Shown in pieces: positions 35,926-47,849 of a stretch of 64,000 nucleotides of DNA (its first letter is position 1; each line of letters opens with the position of its first letter). Both the position numbers and the translations under genes were made by a program. The stretch comes from Rotaria sordida (lineage: Eukaryota > Rotifera > Eurotatoria > Philodinida > Philodinidae), in the NCBI GenBank assembly GCA_905250125.1, contig CAJNOL010000255.1, positions 1-64,000 on the forward strand. Reading direction: 5' to 3'. The notes under the pieces are model-generated. The model was not told the DNA's origin. It made no database searches and saw only the letters and a list, made by a program, of their open reading frames with translations.

Positions 35926-37224
35926 TTAAAAATTCAAATTTTCGTTTTTCGATTTATACGAAATTCTTAACTAAATTGATTAGGTTCCTATGCTATGAAA
36001 ATGTATTCATTCCACAAGTTCTCATTTGATTGTTCAGTCTGAACACTAAAGCCAAAAGTTGGATAATGCAAACAGACAAGACGATCGATTCATTTGAAAT
36101 TATTGAGAGATAATGTTATTTCATTTTCAAATTTACTCCATAAATTCTGAACATTTTTTCGAATGCATCTATAGATCTCACGAATTCGATATTCTGGATT
36201 CTAAAGCTTTTAATCAATTCAACTCAACAAAACCAATTTGATTTGTGGTTCTAATTGGTTTGAGTTAATCATTTTTGAAACATATTGTCCAATTTTCTTA
36301 AGGGCCCTCCTTGGAAAATCGGATTTTCAAAGAAATATCGAAGTTAAGTTCTTATCATAGGAAAGTGCAGCAAAGCTTCTTCTTTCAGAATATATATATA
36401 TATATATATGGCTTTTTGGAAAATGACTAAATTTTCAAAGACTTATCACATGAAACTTTGACTCTACTACCATATTTTTGGAGAAATTTTCGTTGTTTTT
36501 AAAGTTTTTTTTAGTTTTGGAAAAACTGCATTGCCACTTGCATTATCATTGTATAGAACATTTTAAATATTAATCAGCATGTCAGATGACGTTAGCTACC
36601 TTCATTTATTACATACTTTAAAATAGTCCACTGGAATTTATTAAAAATATACCATTGTAATATGATTTGTTCTGGATTCGAATGAAAAAATCCCGCTCTA
36701 AAACTTCCTTAGCGTTTTTCTCAAAACATGGTTTCTAGGGAGGAAAATTGAAACAACTCCCTATTGGCTCGGGATATCACCGATGTCTTTTTTTATTTTA
36801 AAGGTCTTAATCAGAGCTAACTTTCCATCGGACGGATTTTTGATACTTGATTCCTGGATTGAGAAAAGTGAGATTTACTGTCGATCGAGTCATCTGTTTT
36901 ATGCTTGTTTTGAACACCATGTTCCTTGAAATGTTCATAAAAAATGAATGGAAGGGAATTTCAAAATTCCGTCCGACGACAAGTTGTGCACAGAGACTCG
37001 CTTTAATTTGAAACCAGTCCAAGCTCTGTAGCCCTTATAACGACACAATTATTTCGATTCTCCTGGAAGGTAGGAAAACAAGTCGGAAGTTTGGTTTAGC
37101 AAAGTATATCAGGCTGAAATTTTTACCACAAGCGTTTCTCACTAGGACCAATCGTTCCTAGAAATTTCAGCCCAAACGATCCGTTCTAACTGGGAAATCA
37201 ATACTGAGAGGTTCTCCTTAAATA
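35926..37224. other. Gene-free AT-rich DNA
   Basis: Contains an (AT)n run near 36392-36410. Frames are short and without domains. Confidence 0.4.
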
Positions 37225-37330
37225 GATTTTACTTGAGTCCCATTGTACTCAATACCAGTACTGGAGTACATTCGTATTTAGTACCAGTACTAAGTACAAA
37301 TGTACTTAAACAAATACTCTCTTTGCAGAC
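37225..37330. repeat. GTAC/AGTACTGG palindromic low-complexity block
   Basis: Contains ACCAGTACTGGAGTAC, AGTACCAGTACTAAGTAC and similar words; a related GTACTCG/TAGTACT stretch lies at 37545-37600. Confidence 0.6.
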
Positions 37331-37494
37331 TCGATATTTTTATGTTTATTATTTATAGTGTTTTCTTCTTTTTAAACGATTCTAAATGTCTCATATCTAT
37401 TGGACATATTCTTGACCTGTAAGAAAGGGCATGATAATTAAAACTTTTATTATTGTTATTAGTTTTTCTGTTTCTGTATTTTAAATTTTATTTA

Positions 37495-37530
37495 TTAACC
37501 CTTTCGCGGCGGATGTCCCGTATACGCGAT
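37495..37530 (+). mobile_element. piggyBac-like terminal repeat at TTAA
   Basis: TTAACCCTTTCGCGGCGG followed by ATGTCCCGTATACGCG. piggyBac-type termini begin CCC(T)TTT directly after a TTAA target. No matching GGGTTAA partner was found nearby and no transposase is evident, so a solo or decayed end is likely. Confidence 0.4.
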
Positions 37531-38428
37531 GGTGAATTATTTCCTTTGATACGAGTGCCAAAGTGTACTCGAAGCTGCAATTTGATACTAGTACTTAACC
37601 AATTCTGTCTATTATAATGAGAAACAAACTTGAGGAATGGAAATTATGCAGCAAAGACGCATTTTTAATGCAAAACTTTTCAATGCCTATCCACTCTCTG
37701 TCTAAAAAACCGTACGCATGTTGGCACGACACTTTCCGTCAAAAGTGGAAAGCTTCGTCGACGCTGAAGACGTTGCTTTGTCTGCTGCCACACGACCCGT
37801 TGTCTGAAGGAGAAAGCAAAAACGAGCTACGAGTGTAGGGAATGGAATATTGGATTATGCGTAGTGTACTGTTTTGAGACCTGTCCTACACTTAAATACT
37901 TCTAATAAAAATTATATTATAAACGGTGGAGTCCTGTGATTGCTAGGATTTTCAACAACAAAAACGACCATTTTGATTTTTTAGCTGCACAAGCTTTTTA
38001 CAACCCGTGATAAGTACTATGTCATGTATATTTAAATAGATGTCAAAGAAAATAATTTTAAAGATAATTTGTAACAATAAAATACATCTAAATTGAATGA
38101 ATAATTACTTTAAAAATCATGTTTTTAAGTAGAAAATATTGTCACATAACTACAGTTTCTGCCCTCGAATAGTCAGCATTAATACGAATGATTAAAATAT
38201 TGTAAACAACATCATGACGGAAAAAAAAAGGACAAATCACGATAAAATTATTTTGCATGCTTCAATATTTCTTGAACAAAAAATTTGTTCGATCTGAATA
38301 AAAAATAAAATAGTGTACTATTTTTTATAATTTAATGCTGATTCTAACCATATAATTTTTCTTTTCTCAAAAATATTGAAGAATGAAAAATGACCTTATT
38401 GTGATCTGTCTGTTGTTTTTTTTTTCGA
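37531..38428. other. Gene-free DNA downstream of the TTAA terminus
   Basis: A 73-codon frame at 37617-37838 has somewhat higher GC than its surroundings but no recognised domain. It could be a remnant of the element. Confidence 0.3.
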
Positions 38429-38490
38429 AACCTATTTGATTTATTAGGACGATAATTGTTCGATTATAAGAACGAAAATATTCAATTAAT
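38429..38490 (+). repeat. Direct repeat, right copy (pair with 34928)
   Basis: CCTATTTGATTTATTAGGAC then GATAATTGTTCGATTAT, about 85-90% identical to the left copy, ending 60 bp before the VPS45 stop codon. Confidence 0.75.
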
Positions 38491-38549
38491 TATACATAAA
38501 TATTTATTGTTACGACATTAAAAAGCAAGATAAATGAATAAAAATTGAA

Positions 38550-41500
38550 TTAACGACGTTTAGATGACAGAAGTTCATTAGATGCTCCAGATAAAGATGA
38601 AGGTACTGCAATAAGTACTTCATCAATAAATGATTGACAATTGTGTATATATGAACCACCAAGTAAAATTCGTGCATTTTGTTTATTCATTAATTGAATA
38701 TGATAAGATTCTTCATAAGTAACTCCACCAATGACATAAATAATAATTTCACTTGGTCTGTTAAAATTCAATTTGAAAATTAAAATATTTAATTAAAAAA
38801 ACAAATCATTGCTTACTTAATAATTTGTCCTTGTTGTTGTGATAAATTTTGTTGATTTATTTGATCTTTTGAATTTACATTCGGGTATGATGGATCTTTA
38901 AGTTTTCCACGTAATAATTGATCGATTAAATCTTTTATTAATGGTACATGTTGTGCATATACATTATCAACTCCCTAATAATATCAAAAAATATAAAATG
39001 AAAAATATTTTGTCTTCATACTCGTAATCCTCGAATAAATTGTCTTGTTATAGCCATTGGTGTTTGTGTATTAAATAAATCAGCTTGTCGAAATTTTAGA
39101 CCACCATATTCAAGTATAGCTTGAAGGAACTATAAGCAAAAAAAAACCGAGGACTAAATAAGAACTTGATTTCTTTTTTTTTTTTTTTTATTTATTTTAT
39201 ATAAAATCATTATCATACATGAATGTATTTTTCAGGTAATCTCCGATGTTTTTGTGTTTCATATTTCAATGTATTTAATTCATTACTTGCATGTCGTTCA
39301 TAACGTAATGCATAAAGAGATAAAAGACGAAGAATATCCAAATCACGAATTTTATCATTTTTTATTAAACGTTTTATTTTCTTTTTTTGTTTTTGATTAA
39401 TAAGAAAAAATAATAAAATAAGTATAAATAAAATTTTCTTTTTTTTTTAATCATACCTGTACAACATCATTATGATCACCTTGACATACAAGATGTTGTT
39501 CAGTTTCACTTACTTCAAGTAAATGATAAAGGCCAACAAGACGTGATAATTCACTAATAATAGTTACATGTTTAGAAACAGTACCAGAAAGTTTTTTAAA
39601 TTGAGGATAATTTTCAATGAATGTCTAAGAGAGAAAAACAAAGATATGATCATTTGATCTATGATAGTAATTTCAAAAGAAGAAAAAAAAGAAGCTTTTA
39701 GAATTAATCCATTTCAAAGAAGTGCTAATTAATAAATCGTTTTTCAATCGGAACATGGTGCATCATGTAGACTCTAATGCGTGATAAATACAATGAAAAG
39801 ACTTCGTGTTGTTTGTTGCTGGGATTCACCAGTTTTACGGTACTTTTTAGCACAATGTCATGATCTCTCGCAAACACGGGAAAAACTTATTTTGAAATTT
39901 CAACTTGAAATTTTACACACACAGAGAGAGAGAGAGAGAGCCGTTGAATAGAATAGTTTATTGTGAAAGTTTTAGATCCTTTTGTTGTTTGCATCTGAAG
40001 ATACAGCTATGGTAAAAGCGTGTCTTGTCCATCGTTGATATACACAGGTAGATTCGATATTCTTATTTCAAGATAGGAGTAAATCAAAAGATCTAAAATT
40101 TTTACAACAAACTATTATATTTTGAGGCTTATGTCTGTATAAAATGTCAAGTCGAAATGCAAAAATGAGTTTTTCTAGTATTGCTGACGAGGAAACATTC
40201 CCAAGAAATTCGCTCCGTTTGTCTTCATATTATACCCATATGTAGAGGATCATTAGATTAGAATAACCTCCAAAGAGTTCGTACTCTTATTGAGATTTGG
40301 CTGAGATATCGAATTTTTAGTTGATTTTTCCTGTTGGAAGTTAGTTTTGGAACAAAATCATATATTCAAATTTCGACCTGAACTTTTGTCAACATAAGCG
40401 TCTTGTTAAGACTTAGCTCATGCATAAAGTTTCATCATTTTTAGAAATTGCATTTCTGAAATATGAATATTCCAAAATGTCCATGTTTTACACTACATCT
40501 ATAGAAAAGTGCCTGTTTTTTTTGAAAAATTTATAGTTCAAAGATGCAATTTCTAAAAATGACGAAACTTTATGCATGAGTTAGTCTTAATAAGACCTCC
40601 ATGTTAACAAAATTTCAGGTCAAAATTCGATATCTCAGCCAAATCTCAACAAGAGCACGAACTCTTTGGAGGTTATTCTAATCTAATGGTTCTCTGCATA
40701 CGGATATAATATGAAGACAAACGAAGCGGATAACTGGGGAATGTTTCTTCGTAACCATCATTCACGAAAAAATTAGAAACAATGATGAACAAATTTTCAT
40801 AGTTCTTTTTCGAATAGTTGATACATTGCTAAATGATTTCGATTAAAATGATAAAAGTAAAACATGTCGAAATATGAGAAGATTAAACTTGCATTCTTTA
40901 GATAAAAATTGTTTATTCATATATCGATAACAATGAAACTGATTTCTTTAATTTTCTTACTATTCATAAGAATTTATTGAAATCATTTGTTTTTCTAGTA
41001 CAGTTTAATCGAAAATATATAGACTAGCATTTAACTCAAATCCAAATGGTGATTTGAATAGCCAATGAAGTTCTCTGTCAAATGCATGTCATACCGAAAT
41101 TTTATAGATGGAGTATAAGAAGATTTACTGAAAAATCAAACATGATAGCTTTCAGATTCCAGAAAACTGTATGAAAATTAGTTTTTAAAAGTATCATCTT
41201 GAAGATTAAAAAATCCTGAGTAAAATGAGAGCTTGTCATATTTCCTATGACGGTCTCTTAAAAAGTTATAACTATCGCACGGCGAAATTTATCATCGTAT
41301 GACTAAAAAAAACGCATTTTTTGTAATGCTGATAACTTTTAAGAGAAAACCATAGGAAAATCAGCGACTCCTCATTCTATTCAGGATTTTGTGTTCTTCA
41401 CAATAGTACTCTAAGTTTTCTTGGAATGGATAACTACCGTGTTTAGTTTCTGAGAAACTTTTTTCTCTTAGTCTATCTATCAAATTTCAGTATGGAATAC

Positions 41501-43146
41501 ATTTGATAGAGAATTGCATCGGTTATTCAAACCACTTTTTAGATTTTGAGTTAAATACTTGGCATTGTAGAAAAAAATACTTTGGTCTTACATTTTTTAT
41601 CAGTACCGTATATGATAGAATATGACGCTAACAGAGATGAATTTCTATTTTAGACAAGAACATAAGGTTCTCCGTTGTCCTATCGTTTGCTATTCAAATT
41701 ATACAAAGAATAGTTAATACGAATATCAAAAACTAAGGAATTTTCATAATCTTAAGGGGATGTTACGATTATGACAAATATCTTGAAATCTTTTATTATA
41801 ATAAGAGTATATCCTAGTTAAGATACCAACCTTCATATCACCAATAGATTCAATTTTTGATTGACTTTTATGTTTTTCTTGAAAATGTTCCATTAGTCCT
41901 TTAATATTTGTTGCTATTTCACCAAAATTACTATAAAGATTCTATACAAAAAAAAAACCATAATTTTAATAATTGAATATCTTTCTTTCTTTTACATTTG
42001 CGTAAAATTCATCATATTCAGCATTCATAACAACTTCTTCAAGTTCTTTTGTAATACTTGGTACTTGATTAAGATTAACACGATTATTTTTAATACCAAT
42101 CAATTCATGAACCATTGCTTGATATGTCCACTATAAAAACAAAGAATTTTATTTATTTATTTATTTTTCTTGAATTATATAAATATCAATCAAACTTGAT
42201 TAAGTAATGGAGTAATTGCATCTTCTCGTCGATCAATAATTAAAACAATTGTTTGATTAATATCATTTGGATTTGATGCTGTAAAATCAACTTGACGTTT
42301 AAGAGTACTCTAGATTATTTTTAAAAAAAAACTTAAATTAGAAACTATATTTTTCATATTATCTTACAGAAAGTTTATCAGCAAGTATTCTTGCCATATT
42401 TGATGATTTTTGATAACGAATTGTTGCACTTTTTTTACGTAATGAAAGTAATACTGAAACAAGACCTTGAACTGTTCGACGAAGTAAGTTATCATTCCAT
42501 TCATAATTTTGCTATTAAATATTGAAAAAATAAAACAATTTTTTTCATAGATAATTGATTATTACCTGATAAGTATTTGGAATATTAAGTGAATATAAAT
42601 GTGGATTAATAGCTAAATAATCTGCATAATATTCTTGTACAACTCGTACACATTCAAATTCATCAGCTTCAGCTAAACTTTTTATATCACTCATTTCAAC
42701 AAAATTAGTAAAATCTAAAAACAAAAATAATTTATTTAGATTTATTTTACAAATTAAAAAATCTATATTTACAAATAAAATAATTTCCATATTTTGGTTC
42801 ATGTAATTCACGTACTAATGCTTGAATATTTTCTTCTGTTGGTCGTAAAAAACAAATGGCACTTAAATGTTTTAATGATTTTTGTCCACCCATATCAATA
42901 CGTTCAAAAAGAAAAACTTCTTTTTGAAGAATTTCTGATTGAGCATAAACCATACTAACAATAGATGCCTATTAAAAAAGAAAAAACAATTTTATTATTA
43001 TTAATAATAACAAAAACAAAATAAAAGTTTTTTTTTGTGAGAACCGTTTCTTTATCCATAACAAGTCCTTTTATAGTTGGACCACAATCTTCAATCATTC
43101 GATTGATATAAGAACGAACAGCTTCAATAAGATTAATATTTGTCAT
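38550..43146 (-). CDS. VPS45: VPS45, Sec1/Munc18-family vesicle fusion protein, 12 exons
   Basis: Exons on the minus strand: 43146-43045, 42968-42773, 42714-42566, 42511-42368, 42309-42196, 42130-41996, 41941-41831, 39624-39457, 39380-39219, 39129-39022, 38974-38817 and 38757-38550. They sum to 584 residues in frame, close to human VPS45 (570). Diagnostic stretches: [20 protein letters not shown] near residue 40, [36 protein letters not shown], a [19 protein letters not shown] segment, [14 protein letters not shown], and the C-terminal [15 protein letters not shown] / [16 protein letters not shown]45 clamps syntaxin-16/Tlg2-type SNAREs on endosomes and links to Rab5 through Rabenosyn-5 in other eukaryotes. 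Ten introns are 50-135 bp; intron 7 is 2.2 kb and carries two fold-backs. The first donor is GTTCTC, weak but phase-correct. Confidence 0.95.
40175..40770. mobile_element. Fold-back element G in VPS45 intron 7
   Basis: The left arm 40175-40455 pairs with the complement of 40525-40770. Shared words: GAAACATTCCC, CGTTTGTCTTCATATTATA, CATTAGATTAGAATAACCTC, CAAAGAGTTCG, TTTGGCTGAGATATCGAATTTT. Identity is about 85% by eye and the centre is ~70 bp. Confidence 0.88.
41025..41578. mobile_element. Fold-back element H in VPS45 intron 7
   Basis: The left arm from TTTAACTCAAATCCAAATGG pairs with the complement of the right end (TTTTGAGTTAAATACTTGG). Shared: TTTGAATAnCC, TTCTCTnTCAAATG, GAAATTTnATAGAT, ATCCTGA. 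Arms are ~230 bp, about 75% identical by eye. Confidence 0.75.
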
Positions 43147-43412
43147 AATGATTAGCAAGTTTCTTTTTTTTGTTTTGTGTTGAATATTGATTTCCTAAAA
43201 TGCAGTCGATCAATCGATCGAATGTTCAACTTGTCAATCAATTCATTGCTTACTCAACTTAAGCCAATCATATTCGATATGATGAAGAGGACGCTAGATG
43301 TATTTATTGTAGAATATAAAGTATTCGTAGCGATTTTTTCTTTTCTATATTTTTTGTTGAATGGTTGCTCAATTTGACGTTATGACGAGTTATATGAACG
43401 AATGAGCTGCAA

Positions 43413-43960
43413 GGTTTTCAGACAAAACAAAATGTTTGTTTACTTTTGGCTTACTTGAAAAAGTTTTCCATAAGTCAAAAGTTATGGGTTAGGACCAGAA
43501 GTTTGTGATCTTTCCGAATATGAGCTTTGAAAAGTCGAAAAAAAAAATAGTTTGGACCTTTTTTGAATTTTTCAGCTTGTAGAGCGAACACCACTCTAGA
43601 AACTTGATGTTTTGCATAGAAAGGAGCTCTTCGCAACATACCTATTACTTTACTTGGATAAAATCTACAGCTTAATTCGAATATAATATTTTAGAAAGAA
43701 GTATCTGTCCGAGAAAAAATCATTGACACCGATAACTTTTAGCATCTTCGAAAAGTGACTTTGTAGGGGCTTAGTAAAAATTTGTTGATTCACCATCGAA
43801 TCTGATTTGTAAGTTCTTTCAACAATTTCTGCAGTGTTCTCGAACAAAAACTAAAATAAAATTTCTAAGCGCACATCCATAAAGAGTATAAATTTCTATT
43901 AACAGATACACTTTCAATGGACCTCCAAAAATAAACAAACATTTGGTCTGAACACTTTCT
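43413..43960. mobile_element. Inverted-repeat element K (ends only clear)
   Basis: TTCAGACAAAACAAAATGTTT then GTTTACTTTTGG at the left pairs with the complement of CCAAAAATAAACAAACATTTGGTCTGAA at the right. Inner sequence matches less well. Confidence 0.5.
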
Positions 43961-44869
43961 ACTCACTTATTACTTATTTTTGATTCTGATATAGATTGAT
44001 TATAGTCTTTAATCTTTCTAGTTGACAGATATGTGAATAATTCTTGAAGAAAAACTACTCGCTAAAATGATAGTTTAAATTTATCGAGTATGATCTCGTG
44101 TCTATTCAAGGATGAAACAAATGCAATGAAAACCATCACTGACAAAAAAAATGAAGTTGAAAAGATACAATCAATAATTAAACTTAACTATTAAAGACCA
44201 TTTCAAATATGTCGCTGTTATCCTCATATGTGAATTTTTATAGCACCATTAGCGAGAAAGTTGCTCCACATGTTTATTTCTATGAATTTCAGATATTCAG
44301 ATGTTGAGATCTTGAAGTTAACTTTCAGATTGAACATATATGACATGTTATTACAAATATGAATAATGAAACGAGTTTAGCATCACATAACTTATCATTT
44401 CGTAAAGCAATTGTTACTGAATATGTTTTATAAATCATATCACAAAATATATGATGTAAATTGTCTTATCGATCTCGGACATTCTTTTGTTTTCGATAGA
44501 AATCTTATTTATAAATAGAATAAAGTCTTAATCCAGTCAATGATAACATATTATACAAAATTATATATTAAAATGAGTGCATTTGTTACTAATTATTTTC
44601 TTCAAACTTAATGAAACAAACAGTTCGTTCTAGTTTGATATTTTAAGTTAGAAATGAAGCAATTGAAAAATTCTCCCATATATATGTAAGAAAAAGGCAA
44701 ATCGAAGGAATATTGAGGATGATGAGTTTCTGACTTTGTTCAATAGGGCAACTCTTACTCGATTCATATTCAAATAACAACATCGATTGATCACAAAAAT
44801 ACAATAATACATCATGATTTAATATTTAAATCAAATACGAACAAGATGATCCTGATCCTAGTCCTGGCG

Positions 44870-44965
44870 GAACCGAGCCCAACACTTTTTCATTGAAAGT
44901 GATATCTTTTATAGTCGTGTAAGACTTGCATGAAATGTCATATTCTTACGAGTTGTATATTCTAA
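44870..44965 (+). repeat. Dispersed repeat copy 2 (pair with 29110)
   Basis: CCCAACACTTTTTCATTGA, TTTTATAGTCGTGTAAGACT and GAAATGTCAT match copy 1. Confidence 0.75.
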
Positions 44966-46157
44966 AATTTTATGAGAAAATTATTGAGTAACGATCACTT
45001 CAATATTTTGTGTTACAGTTTTGATGGTAAAATTAATTAATTTTTTTTTTTGTAAACAAGAGTTGTCAAACACAATGACGTATAGAATAGACGAAATATT
45101 AGTGAATTTAAAAAAGTAAAGAATCTTCAAGAGAAAGGACCTTAGACGTCATGTGATATGTCTCGAGCGCAATAACACTGCTAAAAAATGATATTGCATT
45201 TTTGTCTAATCATTACTAGTTTGAATCTAATATACATTAACTTATGCATTCAAAACAACATCGCCATCATTTCATTAGTTTTTATCACGTAATATTCTCT
45301 ATTGTTTGAATATAGATGATTTTGAGAATGAACGATTTTTGTGTAGAATTCAAGTTATTCATAGTAGATACATGTATGGATGAAAATACTTATCAACGCT
45401 TTCATGTACACCATGTGAAAGGAAGACTGCTATCAACATCTATAACCTCGTCAGGAAAGTTTACAAAAAATCAATGTTTCCACAATCATGAAAAAAACAC
45501 TATGTTTATATTTTTTCTTTAATGAGAAATATAAATTGATGCTTAACAAACAAGAAACTGTTATGTCGATGTACTAGTTTTATTATCTGATACGCTTAAA
45601 AGAAAATGTATATCAGTTTATGTAACAAACATAAAGTATAGATTATGTTTAGTAGATAATAATACTATCATCAAAATAAAAGCTTGAATTAAATGTTACA
45701 TATCGACTTTTAGTATACATGCTGAGAAAATAAGCAATTTTTTTTTTCAATTTTCAAAATAAGCAAAATCAACTTTATGTTCGCTTCATTATTTCTATCC
45801 AATCGTGTTTTGTTATAAAATTATACATGCATTATCTCTCTTTGCATGTACAAATGAAAGAAAATTATTATGAACTGTATGTTCTCTCTCAGTGTCTCGT
45901 CATCTTATCTCACCGACGAACGCCGCACCGTGTCGATCATATGTTGGTCACCCTGATGTAACCAACAAACAAAGAAAGAATGTGAAAGCAAGCAGTCATC
46001 TTCGTATCTATTATACACAATAGACAACATCGGTCATCTTTTTTTTTTTATTTTCTCTGCGTTATTTCTTTTGTTTTTTTTTCGATAATATACAAAATAC
46101 ACGTCCGTCACCGTTATCAGGTCGATCGGTCAACCGTTTCATTGTTAAACGATGAAT

Positions 46158-46166
46158 ATAAATAGC
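46158..46166 (+). promoter_or_regulatory. TATA box of the secreted protein gene
   Basis: TATAAATAG lies 76 bp upstream of the start codon, a standard distance for a short 5' UTR. It is the clearest core promoter element in the window. Confidence 0.6.
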
Positions 46167-46241
46167 AGTGTTCAATGAACATATTCATTCGCATTCATTT
46201 TCTTTTTTTTGAATCCATTACAACACAATCGAACGTCAAGT

Positions 46242-46853
46242 ATGTCGTACATATTCACTTTGATTCTCTTCTTTATTGGTATTGGAAATCTTGATGCTAT
46301 GGTTCCACCAGCAATGATCAATGCAGATACTGCTGAACTTGCAAGATTTTCTCGTGAAGTACGTGCAATGTTTCCACCGGCAGTACGTGGTTTGGTCAAG
46401 GCCAGTTGTCAAATGGTGTCGCAATGCTGTCCAACAATTCGATCTCAAATGTTATCATTTGCTTTATTCGGTGATAAAGATGGAATGGTAGAACAATGTT
46501 TTGGCAAGAAAGATTCACCTAATTATCGTGCCAAACTTGGAGCTTGTCCATCAATTGGAATGATGATGAAAATATCTCAAGAACCAGATGTTATGAAATT
46601 TTTAAGCATTGACAAATCCAAGTTAGCCTTTGGCAAAACATTAGGACAAACCATGACTGAAGTTTGTTCAGCAGATGATATTATGTCAATTGTGTGTGAT
46701 GCAGACAAAAATAATAGATTACAAGTATGCCAACGAAGAGTATTGGAACATTTAGCTAGAAAAAGCACTGATCAGGTCTACAAGGAAAAAGTCGCCTTTA
46801 TGAAGATGAAAGGCAGAGAATATGGTGCTGTTATCAAACAAGCATTTAATTAA
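46242..46853 (+). CDS. Secreted cysteine-containing protein, family unknown
   Basis: An intronless 203-residue frame. The ATG at 46242 follows the TATA box and gives a signal peptide (SYIFTLILFFIGIGNLDA) with cleavage likely after Asp-Ala. The mature part has about eight cysteines, including SQCCPTIRS, EQCFGKKDSP, LGACPS, EVCSADD, VCDAD and QVCQRR, suggesting disulphides in a helical secreted protein. The C-terminus is basic (KMKGREYGAVIKQAFN). Codon use is more even than in neighbours. A poly-A signal AATAAA occurs near 46943. No family recognised; possible saposin-like or lineage-specific secreted factor, not proven. Confidence 0.8.
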   Translation: MSYIFTLILFFIGIGNLDAMVPPAMINADTAELARFSREVRAMFPPAVRGLVKASCQMVSQCCPTIRSQMLSFALFGDKDGMVEQCFGKKDSPNYRAKLGACPSIGMMMKISQEPDVMKFLSIDKSKLAFGKTLGQTMTEVCSADDIMSIVCDADKNNRLQVCQRRVLEHLARKSTDQVYKEKVAFMKMKGREYGAVIKQAFN

Positions 46854-47849
46854 GAATCAATTATGTTAAATTAAATGACTGTTCATATGTTTCGTAGAAT
46901 CACAATTATTACTCTTATTGTTATTGTTTTTTTGTTATTGTTAATAAAATAATCTGAAGCAGATGTCTCGATGAATTGTATTTCAATGATAGAAATGATA
47001 AGAAAATATAAATAATGATGAAATGAGTTCAGAAGTCGGTTTAGAATTCGAGGAGAAGAATCATAGTGGATGAATTCCTTTAAGAGCTTTGAAAAAAAAA
47101 GAAATTTCTTTTATCAATGATTGGTAATCTTGATTGCTTATTTCGAGTATCAAGCATTCAAGTGAAAGTTAGTGTCAATATGAAATAGCTTCGTAAATTA
47201 GAGGATGTTTGCATGTTTCTCATTCGAAACACTAGTCATGAAAACTAAACGAGAACCAGTAACGTCGGTTGTGTAAGTAGAACATGTTTTCAGTGGTACA
47301 GAAGGTTGTTGAGGAATGTGATGAATGCAAAAGTTCGTTATTTCGCAAAAAAACGATAAAATATTAGTTTCATTTCTCTTTTTTTTCTGGTTCATGTTTC
47401 GTTCTATTTTTCAGTTTGAGCTATTCACCAATATCGATGTAAACTTTTGTGTGCATAGTCTGATGATTAATCTATAAAGAGAAACTATCTAATGAGTATC
47501 GAAAAAATCTTTTACGATGTTTCAAACAATCTTTCTCAGTGATAGCTTCTCTTATAGTCAATCCTATGTGTTGTAATAAAACTTGAAAATACCATGTACC
47601 TATTTCAGTATAGATTCGAAATGACATTCGACTGTTGATCATAGTTCTAATTACTTGTTGTTTAACGTTACACTGAAAAGATTCTATTTTTCGTTTGCTG
47701 AAATAAAAATCATTGAATGGTTGAAGATCTCGACATATTGTACTACTTTCTTTCGATTGTGATACTACGCCTGTTTATAAAACGTTTTGTTTAGCATTCA
47801 TTGAATTGATACAAGTTGATGATGAAAAATTGATACGTTATTGTCGTTT
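46854..47849. other. 3' flank and intergenic
   Basis: Poly-A signal near 46943. Otherwise no gene supported. Confidence 0.4.

Larger units (their letters stand above)
39625..41830 (-). other. Giant intron 7 of VPS45
   Basis: 2206 bp, against 50-135 bp for the other introns of this gene. It is largely made of fold-backs G and H plus an (AG)n microsatellite near 39922-39940. No coding sequence. Confidence 0.85.
43147..46141. other. Intergenic, divergent VPS45 and secreted protein genes
   Basis: No gene supported. Holds inverted-repeat K (43413-43960) and a dispersed repeat (44870-44965). Short frames near 43177 and 45316 lack domain signal. Confidence 0.45.

Noticed and set aside
38550..38771. 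Stand-alone small protein starting [12 protein letters not shown]
   Set aside because: It is the last exon of VPS45; the Met lies in intron sequence upstream of the acceptor.
46172..46448. Frames antisense to the secreted protein gene
   Set aside because: The sense frame has a TATA box, signal peptide, cysteine pattern and poly-A signal; the antisense frames have none.
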